A stretch of DNA of 64,000 nucleotides, from NCBI RefSeq assembly GCF_006715765.1, contig NZ_VFNV01000001.1, forward strand, positions 62,001-126,000. The letters are read 5' to 3'. Positions 38,791 to 48,022 of the stretch are shown piece by piece; position 1 is the stretch's first letter, and each line of letters begins with the position of its first letter. Source of the stretch: Rarobacter incanus. Its GTDB lineage: Bacteria > Actinomycetota > Actinomycetes > Actinomycetales > Cellulomonadaceae. The notes beneath the pieces are model-generated. The model made no database searches and was not told where the DNA came from. It saw only the letters and a program-made list of their open reading frames with translations. The translations under genes and the position numbers were made by a program.

Positions 38791-38805
38791 TAGAATTGGC
38801 GGGTG
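38791..38805 (+). promoter_or_regulatory. -10 element abutting the thyA start
   Basis: TAGAAT (38791-38796), TGGCGG, then GTG 38803. Six-base spacing and no separate Shine-Dalgarno: a strong leaderless candidate. The bases AATTGGCGGGTG are shared with the ispG start region. Confidence 0.65.
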
Positions 38806-39621
38806 CATGCTGAATCGAACACACCGGTACCCACGCCGTACGAGGACCTGCTTCGTTTAGTCCTCGAAACCGGGACGCCAAAGGCCGATAGGACGGGGGT
38901 CGGAACTCGTTCGATCTTCGGACACCAGATGCGATTCGACCTGCAAAAGGGATTTCCGCTGGTCACTACCAAGCGGGTCTTTGTTCGCGGCGTCGTCGGC
39001 GAACTGCTGTGGTTCTTGCGGGGCGATTCCAATGTGACCTGGCTGCAGGACCACGGTATTCACATTTGGGACGAGTGGGCGGATAAGGACGGCGAACTAG
39101 GCCCGGTCTACGGCGTGCAGTGGCGCAGCTGGCCGACGCCCGATGGTGGGCACATCGACCAGATTCAGGCAGTTGTGGACCAATTGCGATCCGATCCCAA
39201 TTCGCGCCGAATCCTCGTCTCCGCCTGGAACGTGGGAGAGCTAGACCGCATGGCGCTGCAACCATGCCACGCCTTTTTCCAGTTCTACGTCGCGAACGGG
39301 AAGCTCAGCTGTCAGCTGTATCAACGCAGCGCCGACCTGTTCTTGGGGGTCCCGTTCAACATAGCTTCGTACGCATTGTTGACGCACATGGTCGCGCAGC
39401 AGGTGGGGTTGGAGGTGGACGAGTTCATCTGGACCGGGGGAGACTGCCACATATACGACAACCACACCGACCAGGTCTTAGAGCAGCTTGACCGCGAACC
39501 CTATCCGCTACCGCAACTCAAGCTTCGCCGGGCCGCAAGCCTGTTCGACTACGATTTCGACGACGTCGTAATCGAGGGATACCGGCACCACCCGGCGATC
39601 AGCGCGCCGGTTGCCGTATGA
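38803..39621 (+). CDS. thyA: Thymidylate synthase (ThyA type)
   Basis: Converts dUMP to dTMP with methylene-tetrahydrofolate. 272 residues. [21 protein letters not shown]-type lid region [18 protein letters not shown], nucleophile Cys155 in [13 protein letters not shown] and [19 protein letters not shown]. Its last bases overlap dfrA (ATGA), coupling it to the enzyme that regenerates tetrahydrofolate. Many actinobacteria use thyX here instead. Confidence 0.97.
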   Translation: MHAESNTPVPTPYEDLLRLVLETGTPKADRTGVGTRSIFGHQMRFDLQKGFPLVTTKRVFVRGVVGELLWFLRGDSNVTWLQDHGIHIWDEWADKDGELGPVYGVQWRSWPTPDGGHIDQIQAVVDQLRSDPNSRRILVSAWNVGELDRMALQPCHAFFQFYVANGKLSCQLYQRSADLFLGVPFNIASYALLTHMVAQQVGLEVDEFIWTGGDCHIYDNHTDQVLEQLDREPYPLPQLKLRRAASLFDYDFDDVVIEGYRHHPAISAPVAV

Positions 39622-40232
39622 ATCCGGCCACCGGGCCGCGGATCGGACTAATCTGGGCGCAGGCGCGTGATCGTGTCATCGGTTCACAAGGGAAAATGCC
39701 CTGGCATATTCCGGAGGACTTGGCATATTTCCGCACGGTGACCACGGGCAGTCCCGTCATCATGGGACGCCGCACGTGGGAGTCGTTGCCGCCGCGGTTT
39801 CGCCCGTTGCCGGGTCGCGACAACATCGTCGTTTCGTCGACTATTCGCGCTTTGCCCGGCGCCCGCGTGGTCGGTTCGCTGGCGGACGCGTACAAGGTCG
39901 CGCAAGCGGTCACATCTGCCACCGGTCGGCGCAGCGGCGCGGGTGCGGGCAGCGGCGGGCAGCGCGGGGCCGCCGAGGAGCATTGCGCTAAAGACGCCAC
40001 GGTCTGGGTCGTCGGTGGCGGGCAGCTGTACGCGGCATCGATCCGCGACGCCGCGGTTATTCACGTGACCGAAATCGACGCCACGATCGTGGGCGACACC
40101 CGTGCCCCGCAGATTCCGGCGCACTGGGTCCCAAGCAGCGTCGGCAGGTGGCAGGAATCTGCATCCGGGCAGCGGTTTCGGCACGTCGTGTACGAGCCTG
40201 CCGATTCCGTCGATCGGTTAGCGGTACCGTAG
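39618..40232 (+). CDS. dfrA: Dihydrofolate reductase
   Basis: 204 residues, longer than the usual ~160. [41 protein letters not shown] and [12 protein letters not shown] are the DHFR folate- and NADPH-binding signatures. A Gly/Ser/Arg-rich insertion of about 28 residues (99-126) lies before the VVGGGQ strand, where most DHFRs have a short loop. Coupled to thyA. Confidence 0.95.
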   Translation: MNPATGPRIGLIWAQARDRVIGSQGKMPWHIPEDLAYFRTVTTGSPVIMGRRTWESLPPRFRPLPGRDNIVVSSTIRALPGARVVGSLADAYKVAQAVTSATGRRSGAGAGSGGQRGAAEEHCAKDATVWVVGGGQLYAASIRDAAVIHVTEIDATIVGDTRAPQIPAHWVPSSVGRWQESASGQRFRHVVYEPADSVDRLAVP

Positions 40233-40239
40233 GATCATG
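40225..40239 (+). promoter_or_regulatory. -10 element abutting the dapA start
   Basis: TACCGT (40225-40230), AGGATC, then ATG 40237. Six-base spacing. The AGGA could alternatively be a weak, too-close binding site. Confidence 0.45.
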
Positions 40240-41142
40240 CGTGTGATTGCTGACTCCACCCCGCCCTTTGGTCAACTGTTGACCGCGATGGTTACCCCGT
40301 TCACCGACAAGGGTGTGGTTGACGTCGAGGCGGCAGTGTCACTCGCGAAACACCTGGTCGATCAGGGGAACGACGGTTTGGTGCTGCACGGCACGACCGG
40401 TGAAGCGCCAACCACGCACTCGCCCGAGAAGTCCGAAGTCATAAGCGCGGTCGTCGAGGCCGTGGGCGAACGCGCCGTCGTTATCGCGGGCGCCGGATCG
40501 AACGATACCGTGCACGCGGTGCGCATGGCCGAACAGGCCGCGGCCGCCGGGGCGCACGGTCTGCTGGTGGTCACCCCCTACTACTCGCGGCCCTCGCAGG
40601 CTGGCGCGGCTGCCCACTTCAAGGCGGTTGCGGGCGCCAGCGACCTACCGGTCATGCTCTACGACATCCCTGGCCGCGCCGGCCTGCGTATTGCGCCGCA
40701 GACGTATGACGATGTCGCGCAGTTGGACAATGTCGTTGCGGTAAAGGACGCGACCGGGGACGTATACACGGCGGCGCTGAACCAAGCCCGGACGGGTCTT
40801 GCGCTCTACAGCGGCGACGACGGGTTGTACCTGCCGTTCTTGTCGGTCGGGGCGGTGGGCCTGGTTTCGGTCGTGTCGCACATCGCGACACCCAGCTTCG
40901 TCAAGATCCGCCAGGCATGGGAACGCGGCGACCACACCGCCGCGATAGCGGAATTCCACGCGGTGACGCCGCTCATTGAGGCAATCATGGGCGGCGGAAT
41001 TGGGGCGGTCATGGCTAAGGAGGCCCTGCACATCATGGGCCTGCTCCCGTCGGCCGCCCTTCGTCTACCTCAGGTTGGCGCTGAACCTCAACAGCGCAAA
41101 GAACTAGAAACTACGCTGCGCGCGTTTGGGCTGACATCCTAG
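40237..41142 (+). CDS. dapA: 4-hydroxy-tetrahydrodipicolinate synthase
   Basis: Condenses pyruvate and aspartate semialdehyde in lysine/DAP synthesis. 301 residues. TAMVTPFTDKGVVDVEAAV, VLHGTTGEAPTTHSPEKSEV, AGAGSNDT, the proton-relay Tyr in VMLYDIPGRAGL and the Schiff-base Lys in VVAVKDATGD. Standard length. rnj follows 31 bp downstream, as in most actinobacteria. Confidence 0.97.
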   Translation: MRVIADSTPPFGQLLTAMVTPFTDKGVVDVEAAVSLAKHLVDQGNDGLVLHGTTGEAPTTHSPEKSEVISAVVEAVGERAVVIAGAGSNDTVHAVRMAEQAAAAGAHGLLVVTPYYSRPSQAGAAAHFKAVAGASDLPVMLYDIPGRAGLRIAPQTYDDVAQLDNVVAVKDATGDVYTAALNQARTGLALYSGDDGLYLPFLSVGAVGLVSVVSHIATPSFVKIRQAWERGDHTAAIAEFHAVTPLIEAIMGGGIGAVMAKEALHIMGLLPSAALRLPQVGAEPQQRKELETTLRAFGLTS

Positions 41143-41173
41143 TGCACCGCGCGGCATCGACCTCAGGAGGGTC

Positions 41174-42856
41174 ATGAGCGCATTACCAACTGATCTATTG
41201 CCGCCGCCACCACTGGAACCGGGGACGCTTCGCGTTGTCGCGTTGGGCGGGCTGGGCGAAGTCGGACGAAACATGTCCGTTCTCGAATACGACGGCAAAC
41301 TGCTCCTCATCGATTGCGGAGTCCTGTTTCCGGAAGAACACCAGCCGGGCGTCGACGTTATCCTGCCCGATTTTGACTACATCGCCGACCGATTGGGCGA
41401 CGTGGAAGCCTTGGTCCTCACCCACGGCCACGAGGACCACATCGGGGCCGTTCCGTACCTGCTTGCCTTGCGCCCAGACATACCAGTGATCGGGTCCAGG
41501 CTGACGCTAGCGTTTGTGGCGGCCAAGCTAAAGGAACACCGGATCTCTGCCACAACCCGGGAAGTCAAGGAAGGCGAACGCGCGGCGTTCGGCGATTTTC
41601 ACTGCGAGTTTGTGGCGGTCAACCACTCCATACCCGATGCGCTTGCGGTGGCCGTCACAACGCCTGCCGGAACGGTGCTGAACACCGGCGACTTCAAGAT
41701 GGACCAGCTTCCGCTGGACGGCCGGATCACGGATTTGCGTGCGTTCGCGCGGCTCGGAACCGAAGGCGTCGACCTGTTTATGGTCGATTCGACCAATGCC
41801 GAAGTGCCGGGATTCGTCACGCCCGAACGCGAGATAGGCCCCGTACTCGATCAAGTGTTCGCCGAATCGCAGCAGCGAATCGTGGTTGCCTCGTTCGCCT
41901 CGCACGTTCACCGCGTTCAACAGGTGCTCAACGCCGCCCACGCGCACGGCCGCAAGGTGGCCCTGGTGGGGCGGTCTATGGTCCGCAATATGGGGGTCGC
42001 GGTCGACCTCGGTTACCTGACGCTTCCCGGTGACGTTCTTATCGATCTGCGCCAGGTCACCGATTTGCCGGATGACCAAGTGGTCCTCATGTGCACCGGT
42101 TCCCAGGGTGAGCCGATGGCGGCGCTCAGCCGCATGGCGAACGGGAATCACAAGGTGTCGATCGAACCCGGCGATACCGTGATCCTGGCCTCGTCCCTGA
42201 TCCCCGGAAACGAAAACGCCGTGTACCGGGTCATCAACGGGCTCATGCGGCTCGGAGCGCGGGTCGTCCACTCGGGCAACGCAAAGGTCCACGTTTCGGG
42301 CCACTCGGCCGCCGGCGAACTGCTGTACTGCTACAACATCCTGCGGCCCAAGAACGTCATGCCGATACACGGGGAGACGCGGCACCTGATCGCCAACGGG
42401 GCGCTCGCGGTCAAGACCGGCGTACCGCCGGAACGCGTGATGATTGCCGAAGACGGCGTGGTCGTTGATCTGCGGGACGGTAAGGCAAACATCGTCGGTG
42501 CGGTTCCTTGCGGGTTCGTCTACGTGGATGGTTCATCCGTGGGCAAGCTCACCGACGACGAACTGCAGGATCGGCGCGTCTTGGGCGAGGAGGGATTCAT
42601 CTCGGTATTCGTCGCGGCCGATTTCGCGGCGAAGACGATTGTGGCGGGCCCGACCATACGCGCGCGCGGGGTGGCCGAGGATGACGCGGTGCTCGACTCT
42701 CTGGTGGAGCAGGTGCGCCAGAGCGTCGAAACCTCCCTCGCCGAGGGCGCCAATCCGCATCAGGCCCAACAAGCCGTGCGCCGGGTGGTTGGTCGCTTCG
42801 CCTCCAACCGCCTCCGTCGGCGCCCGATGATCGTCCCCGTGGTGCTAGGCGTGTAG
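41174..42856 (+). CDS. rnj: Ribonuclease J
   Basis: Metallo-beta-lactamase/beta-CASP RNase with 5'-3' exo- and endonuclease activity. 560 residues. VVALGGLGEVGRNMSVLEY, metal motif LTHGHEDHIGAVPYLL, NTGDFKMDQLPLDG, beta-CASP region LMCTGSQGEPMAALSRMANG, and KVHVSGHSAAGELLYCYNILRPKNVMPIHGE (read in pieces). CAGGAGGGTC precedes the ATG. Closed by a hairpin. Confidence 0.97.
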   Translation: MSALPTDLLPPPPLEPGTLRVVALGGLGEVGRNMSVLEYDGKLLLIDCGVLFPEEHQPGVDVILPDFDYIADRLGDVEALVLTHGHEDHIGAVPYLLALRPDIPVIGSRLTLAFVAAKLKEHRISATTREVKEGERAAFGDFHCEFVAVNHSIPDALAVAVTTPAGTVLNTGDFKMDQLPLDGRITDLRAFARLGTEGVDLFMVDSTNAEVPGFVTPEREIGPVLDQVFAESQQRIVVASFASHVHRVQQVLNAAHAHGRKVALVGRSMVRNMGVAVDLGYLTLPGDVLIDLRQVTDLPDDQVVLMCTGSQGEPMAALSRMANGNHKVSIEPGDTVILASSLIPGNENAVYRVINGLMRLGARVVHSGNAKVHVSGHSAAGELLYCYNILRPKNVMPIHGETRHLIANGALAVKTGVPPERVMIAEDGVVVDLRDGKANIVGAVPCGFVYVDGSSVGKLTDDELQDRRVLGEEGFISVFVAADFAAKTIVAGPTIRARGVAEDDAVLDSLVEQVRQSVETSLAEGANPHQAQQAVRRVVGRFASNRLRRRPMIVPVVLGV

Positions 42857-42873
42857 AGGATCCGCAGTCTCTA

Positions 42874-42911
42874 GGTGGTGCGGGAAGTCCAACGGGACCT
42901 CCCGCACCACC
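42874..42911 (+). terminator. Terminator after rnj
   Basis: 12-bp stem GGTGGTGCGGGA/TCCCGCACCACC with an inner GTCC/GGAC stem. No U tail. Confidence 0.75.
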
Positions 42912-43044
42912 CCGAATTGCCGTCTTTGCGCGCGCCACAGCGCTGTGACCGGGGCAACCTGCGGTAGCTTTAGCAACGAGTGCTGTTCGTATCTCGCGCC
43001 GCGGACACCAGTGAAGCGGTAGTGGGCCAGTGGGGAAGGAACTG

Positions 43045-45861
43045 ATGGCATCCTCGTCTAGCACGCGCAACCCAAGGAAGGGCTCCGCCGCGCCCAAGGC
43101 GCCCGCCGCGGGAGCTAAGAGGGCCGCAAGCGCAGCCAAAATCCCGGCGCAGCAGGCCCCCACCGGCCAAGACCAGCACCGCGCACCGTGGATTATGCGG
43201 GCGGTGGGCGCGTTCTTTTCTTCGATCGCTCACGTCATCGGCGCGGGCGTGCGCCGGATCGGGGCAGACGCCCGCGAACTGGATCCCGCACACCGACGAG
43301 ACGGAACCGCTCTGGTGCTCTTGATCCTGGCGCTCCTGAGCGGTGCCGCGGGTTGGTTCCACGGGGGAGGCCCGGTCTCGGCCTGGGTCTATTTCGGATT
43401 CGCTTTCGTCATTGGACTGCTCGCGAAAGCCGTGCCCGTAGCGCTGGCGGCATTCGCCGTCGTGCTGATGCGGCGCCCCCAAGACGGGCAGATGCGTGGC
43501 CGGATCTCCATCGGGTTAGGTGCGATCTGCGTTGGGCTAGCCGGGATCGTGCACATAGCTCGCGGGACGCCGTCGATCAAGGGAACCTCCACCGGATGGA
43601 GCAGCACCATCGACGCTGGTGGCGCACTCGGGTGGGCGGTCGGAACTCCGCTCAATGCCGGCCTGACGCCCTGGCTCGCCATTCCCGTTCTGGTGCTCGT
43701 CGTCGTATTCGGGGTGCTGGTGGCGACGGCAACGCCGGTTTCCCAGATCGGAGCCCGTATTCGCTCCGGGGTCGATGAACCGCAACAGCTAGAGCCCGAA
43801 AGTGACGATGAGGGACTCGTTTTCGCGCAGGGCGTCGATCCGCACGACGGGACCGGTGAAGTCGCCTCCACCCCGGTCAGGCGCCGGCGATGGTGGCGCG
43901 GGCGCCGTGATCAGCATGGCCCCGCCACTTCCGACGCTGCCGCCACAGGTTTTGCCGGAGACGAGGCTTTCGTCAAGGCCGCCGTGGTCGAAGCGCCGAC
44001 CGCCGTGGCGGATGGCGCTACCGCGTCCTCACCTTTGACCGCGATGAGCCGCGCGGAAGAAGACGCCACCCAGGTCTACGACCTCGATGACGACCCCATC
44101 GACCCCGCCGCGGTCCCACGCGACCCGCAAGACTCGCTGTCGCAAGCGGCTGCGACCACTCGGATTGTCCAGGATGCGAACTCGACATCTGTAGTCGTTA
44201 CCCACGGGGAGACGGAGGCCTCGTCCTTAATCGACCCCGCGCCGCCGGAGCCCCGCGGGGTACCCGCGGGCGAGCAACCGGTGTTCGGCGGGGACGTTGT
44301 CTACGAACTGCCATCGACCTCTCTGCTGGTGGCGGGGCCACCGCACAAGGCGCGTTCGGCGGCGAATGACCGCGTCGTCGAGGCGCTCACGGGTGTCTTT
44401 GAGCAGTTCAATATCGATGCGAAAGTGACCGGTTTTAGCCGCGGGCCGACGGTTACTCGTTACGAGGTCGAGGTCGGCAACGCGGTCAAGGTCGAACGCG
44501 TCACCGCGCTGGAAAAGAACATCGCGTACGCCGTGGCGAGCGCGGACGTCCGCATACATTCGCCCATACCCGGCAAGTCCGCGATCGGCATCGAGATCCC
44601 CAACACCGATAGAGAGACGGTTGTGCTGGGCGATGTTCTGCGATCGGCGCCCGCGCGGCGAACCGACCACCCCATGGTCATCGGCGTGGGAAAGGACGTC
44701 GAGGGTGGCTACGTCGTGGCCAACCTGGCCAAGATGCCCCACATCCTGGTGGCGGGGGCCACCGGTGCCGGAAAATCGAGCTTCATCAACTCGATGATTG
44801 TCTCGGTGATGATCAGGGCGACCCCGGACCAGGTGAGAATGATCCTGGTCGACCCCAAGCGCGTCGAATTGACCATCTACAACGGCATTCCCCACCTGAT
44901 TACGCCTATCATCACCAATCCGAAGAAGGCCGCGGAGGCCCTGGAGTGGGTCGTCAGTGAGATGGACGCCCGCTACGACGACCTCGCAACCTTCGGGTTC
45001 AAGCACATCGATGATTTCAATGCCGCCGTGCGGTCCGGGAAGGTCAAACCGCTGCCGGGCTCCGAACGAAAAATCGCCCCGTACCCCTATCTGCTGGTTG
45101 TGGTGGACGAGTTGGCCGACCTCATGATGGTTGCCCCCCGCGATGTCGAGGCGTCCATTCAGCGCATCACGCAGCTTGCGCGTGCCGCGGGCATTCACCT
45201 GGTGCTCGCAACGCAGCGACCGAGCGTGGACGTCGTGACAGGTCTGATCAAGGCAAATGTGCCCTCGCGGCTCGCTTTTGCGACGTCGTCGGCGACGGAT
45301 TCGCGGGTCGTTCTCGACCAAGTCGGGGCGGAAAAGCTCATCGGGCAGGGTGATGCGTTGTTCCTGCCGATGGGAGAGTCGAAGCCCCGCCGCGTGCAGG
45401 GAGCCTGGGTCAGCGAATCCGAGATACACGAGGTCGTAGACCACGTCAAGAAGCAGCTCAAGCCGGTTTACCGCCAGGACATCGCTGTTGCCGCGGCGAA
45501 GAAGGTCGTCGAGGAGGACATCGGTGACGACCTGGACGTGTTGCTGCAGGCAGCGGAATTGGTGGTAACCACGCAGTTTGGGTCGACATCGATGCTGCAA
45601 CGAAAGCTGCGTGTGGGCTTCGCCAAGGCGGGCAGGCTCATGGACCTGCTGGAATCCCGCGAGATCGTCGGGCCCTCCGAAGGATCGAAGGCCCGCGAGG
45701 TTCTGGTGAGCCCGGAACAGCTGCCCAGCGTGTTGGCTTCGCTGCGGGGGGAGCCCGACCCGGCGCCCGCTGACGATCCGAATGACCAGGTCTTCGACGG
45801 GCAGACGCTCGAAGAGGAACACGCCTCCGAGGACGCGTGGGAGCTGACCGGGCGGCAGTAA
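43045..45861 (+). CDS. ftsK: DNA translocase FtsK/SpoIIIE
   Basis: 938 residues from ATG 43045 (GGAAGGAA upstream). It pumps chromosome termini through the division septum. Basic N-terminus, about four membrane helices (~95-230), acidic/Pro linker, then the motor: GPTVTRYEVEVGNAVKVERV, Walker A GATGAGKS (571-578), LVDPKRVELTIYNGIPHL, VVVDELADLMMVAPRDVE, and LATQRPSVDVVTGLIKANVPSR. The C-terminal gamma domain (TSMLQRKLRVGFAKAGRLMDLLE) reads KOPS/FRS sites. Candidate -10 TAGCTT lies at 42975-42980. Confidence 0.97.
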   Translation: MASSSSTRNPRKGSAAPKAPAAGAKRAASAAKIPAQQAPTGQDQHRAPWIMRAVGAFFSSIAHVIGAGVRRIGADARELDPAHRRDGTALVLLILALLSGAAGWFHGGGPVSAWVYFGFAFVIGLLAKAVPVALAAFAVVLMRRPQDGQMRGRISIGLGAICVGLAGIVHIARGTPSIKGTSTGWSSTIDAGGALGWAVGTPLNAGLTPWLAIPVLVLVVVFGVLVATATPVSQIGARIRSGVDEPQQLEPESDDEGLVFAQGVDPHDGTGEVASTPVRRRRWWRGRRDQHGPATSDAAATGFAGDEAFVKAAVVEAPTAVADGATASSPLTAMSRAEEDATQVYDLDDDPIDPAAVPRDPQDSLSQAAATTRIVQDANSTSVVVTHGETEASSLIDPAPPEPRGVPAGEQPVFGGDVVYELPSTSLLVAGPPHKARSAANDRVVEALTGVFEQFNIDAKVTGFSRGPTVTRYEVEVGNAVKVERVTALEKNIAYAVASADVRIHSPIPGKSAIGIEIPNTDRETVVLGDVLRSAPARRTDHPMVIGVGKDVEGGYVVANLAKMPHILVAGATGAGKSSFINSMIVSVMIRATPDQVRMILVDPKRVELTIYNGIPHLITPIITNPKKAAEALEWVVSEMDARYDDLATFGFKHIDDFNAAVRSGKVKPLPGSERKIAPYPYLLVVVDELADLMMVAPRDVEASIQRITQLARAAGIHLVLATQRPSVDVVTGLIKANVPSRLAFATSSATDSRVVLDQVGAEKLIGQGDALFLPMGESKPRRVQGAWVSESEIHEVVDHVKKQLKPVYRQDIAVAAAKKVVEEDIGDDLDVLLQAAELVVTTQFGSTSMLQRKLRVGFAKAGRLMDLLESREIVGPSEGSKAREVLVSPEQLPSVLASLRGEPDPAPADDPNDQVFDGQTLEEEHASEDAWELTGRQ

Positions 45862-45896
45862 CAGTGGCGTCGCTGGGGTCAGTTGGCGCAGGAACG

Positions 45897-45928
45897 GCGC
45901 GGGTGCCCCTTACAGCGGGGCCCGCGCG
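45897..45928 (+). terminator. Hairpin in the ftsK/capA convergent gap
   Basis: Imperfect GC-rich inverted repeat (CGCGGGTGCCCC with GGGGCCCGCG) between two convergent genes. Could serve both strands. Confidence 0.4.
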
Positions 45929-45999
45929 CACGGAAGCGGCGCGCGGGAATGCCCCGATCTCATCCGGGCGTGACCCGGCGCGGCGGTGAACCCCGCCGC

Positions 46000-47361
46000 T
46001 CACTTGGCCTGCGTGCGCTCTTCCACCGCCGGCGGCTCACCCGTGGCCGTCGGCGGCTTCTGGATTTCCGCCACGTCGTCGCCGACCTCGGTTGCAACCC
46101 GCTGTTCGCGTTGTTTCAACGTCGCCGAGCTCAGCGTACCGACCGCGGAGTTCTTTTTGGTGAACGGGTAGACATGATGCTTACCGCCCTTATCGACGGT
46201 GATACCGTGCCAACGAATCTGCGTCACCTCGGCGGGTCCATCGACTGGCTTGGTCACATCGGCGACCATCATGAGCCCCGATTCGGTCCCGGCCACGCAA
46301 CACGACGCATCCTGATTCGAGAGCATATTGCCGAGCCCGTAGGCAACCCACATGCCGTTGCCGCCCGGGCCGCCGGCGAGTTTTGTCATGGGTTGGGGAA
46401 TGTGGGCGTGATGCCCGATAACCAGGTCAACCTGCTGTGACTTCGCCAATTCTTGGGTGACCGTTAATTGTTGCTCGGTCGGGGCCACCCGGTATTCCTG
46501 CCCGAAGTGCAAACTGACGAGGACAAGATCGGCACCGTTCTCGCGTTCGCGTCTTGCCTGTTCGATGATGGCGTCGGTGTCGATGATGTTCACCGACCAG
46601 GGCTTGCCGGCAGGCACCGGCAGGCCGTTCGTGCCGTAAGTGGCGCCAATGTGCGATACGTGGATGGTCTGGCCGCCGCGTTCCAGCACGTAGCGCTGGG
46701 GAGTCTGCTGTTCCTTCTTGCTCGTGGCGGTGCCGGTGTAGCCCAAGCCGTTTGCCTTGAAGGCGTCGATCGTGGCCTGGATCCCCGCGAACCCGCGGTC
46801 GACCGAGTGATTCGACGACGTCGAGCAGCCGTCCCACCCCTGCTTGGCCAGCGCCTTAACGATCTGCTTCGGCGCACCGAACATCGGATACCCGGACGGC
46901 TGGGTCCCCGCTGGAGCAACGGGGGTTTCCATGTGGCACAAGGCAAGATCCGCTCCCTGGACCCACTCGTCGATGCCCGCAAGCAGGGGCGAAAAATTGT
47001 ACGAGCTTCCCGACCGGGCCGAGGACATGACCGGGCCGTGAATCAGTACGTCTCCGGCGGCGAGGATGGTGAAGCGCGCCGGTTCGCTCTCAACTTGGTC
47101 CGGAGTCACCGTTGCCGGGGTTTGGGGCTCATTCGCGGGCTCACTCGTCGATGAAGCGGGGGAGGTCTGGGTGTTGGGCGCGGGGGCGCTCGTCGATTCT
47201 GCGACGTCGTGGCCGGACGCCTTGCGCAGGGGCCAGCCGCCCGCGGCTACCGAACTCCCCGCAAATGCCACCGCGAAAACAAGCAGCGCAAGGGTGAGTG
47301 TTGACAAGGCGGAGGCAACGCGGCGGCGCTGCGGCTGTTGATTCGCGTGGTGAGGCACCAT
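46000..47361 (-). CDS. CapA-family (poly-gamma-glutamate/capsule synthesis-like) secreted metallophosphatase-fold protein
   Basis: 453 residues. N-terminal membrane anchor (LSTLTLALLVFAVAFAG), a Pro/Ser/Thr-rich linker, then the CapA domain: FTILAAGDVLIHGPVM, DLALCHMETPVAP, YPMFGAP, CSTSSNHSVDRGFAGI, LVLVSLHFGQEYR and DLVIGHHAHIPQPM. Two neighbouring Cys (NQDASCCVAG) are unusual. The fold is that of calcineurin-like phosphoesterases; true capsule synthesis is unproven because no capB/capC is present. The start is ATG 47361, or GTG 47358 if the TATTGT hexamer drives a leaderless mRNA. Inserted between ftsK and pgsA, which are near neighbours in many relatives. Confidence 0.85.
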   Translation of the reverse strand: MVPHHANQQPQRRRVASALSTLTLALLVFAVAFAGSSVAAGGWPLRKASGHDVAESTSAPAPNTQTSPASSTSEPANEPQTPATVTPDQVESEPARFTILAAGDVLIHGPVMSSARSGSSYNFSPLLAGIDEWVQGADLALCHMETPVAPAGTQPSGYPMFGAPKQIVKALAKQGWDGCSTSSNHSVDRGFAGIQATIDAFKANGLGYTGTATSKKEQQTPQRYVLERGGQTIHVSHIGATYGTNGLPVPAGKPWSVNIIDTDAIIEQARRERENGADLVLVSLHFGQEYRVAPTEQQLTVTQELAKSQQVDLVIGHHAHIPQPMTKLAGGPGGNGMWVAYGLGNMLSNQDASCCVAGTESGLMMVADVTKPVDGPAEVTQIRWHGITVDKGGKHHVYPFTKKNSAVGTLSSATLKQREQRVATEVGDDVAEIQKPPTATGEPPAVEERTQAK

Positions 47362-47434
47362 TGCACAATACCGAGGTTTGGTCCCGGGTGGCGATGTCGT
47401 GGTTTGCGGCTCAAGCGCCTAGGCTGGTGTTGTG
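47356..47434. promoter_or_regulatory. Divergent promoters capA/pgsA
   Basis: Only 70 bp separate the two genes. On the plus strand TAGGCT (47420-47425), six bases, then GTG 47432 of pgsA. On the minus strand TATTGT (47370-47365), six bases, then GTG 47358 of capA. Both spacings are those of leaderless genes. Confidence 0.6.
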
Positions 47435-48022
47435 AGCGCGACGAACCGGGAAGCCAGTCAGTGGAATCTCGCCAACTTCGTTACGCTCGTTAGGATCGTT
47501 CTCGCGCCCGTACTCGGGCTGGTGCTCTTTGCCTTTGTGGGTCCGCACGATTCGTTAGTGCGGTGGAGCGCCGCGGTGCTGTTTCTTGCCACGGCGCTGA
47601 CGGACAGGCTCGATGGGCACCTCGCCCGGAGCCGAAACATGGTGACGGATCTGGGGAAGATCCTCGATCCCATCGCCGATAAGCTGCTCATCGGCGTCGC
47701 CTTGTGTTCGCTGTCGATCATCGGCGACGTGTGGTGGTGGGTCACGATCGTCGTGCTCGCCCGCGAACTGGGTATCACCCTGGTGCGCGTGGCCCTTCTC
47801 CGCGTGGAGGTGATGGCCGCATCATGGGGTGGCAAAATCAAGACCGCGCTGCAGGTGGTGGCGATCACGTTGTGCCTCTTGCCGCTGTGGACGCTGCCGA
47901 CTTGGGTGGCCGCAACGGCCCATGTGCTGCTCGGCGCGGCGGTGGCCGTAACGATTGGAACCGGATTGCAGTACCTTGTTTCCGCCTGGTGGATTGTTCG
48001 TCGCAAGCGCCGCAATGGCTGA
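47432..48022 (+). CDS. pgsA: CDP-diacylglycerol-glycerol-3-phosphate 3-phosphatidyltransferase family protein
   Basis: 196 residues, integral membrane. The CDP-alcohol phosphotransferase signature is TDRLDGHLARSRNMVTDLGK followed by ILDPIADK (D-x2-DG-x2-AR-x8-G-x3-D-x3-D). NLANFVTLVRIVLAPVLG is the typical first helix. It makes phosphatidylglycerol phosphate; in this ftsK-pgsA-cinA order it corresponds to mycobacterial pgsA3. The tail overlaps cinA by 8 bases. Confidence 0.92.
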   Translation: MSATNREASQWNLANFVTLVRIVLAPVLGLVLFAFVGPHDSLVRWSAAVLFLATALTDRLDGHLARSRNMVTDLGKILDPIADKLLIGVALCSLSIIGDVWWWVTIVVLARELGITLVRVALLRVEVMAASWGGKIKTALQVVAITLCLLPLWTLPTWVAATAHVLLGAAVAVTIGTGLQYLVSAWWIVRRKRRNG

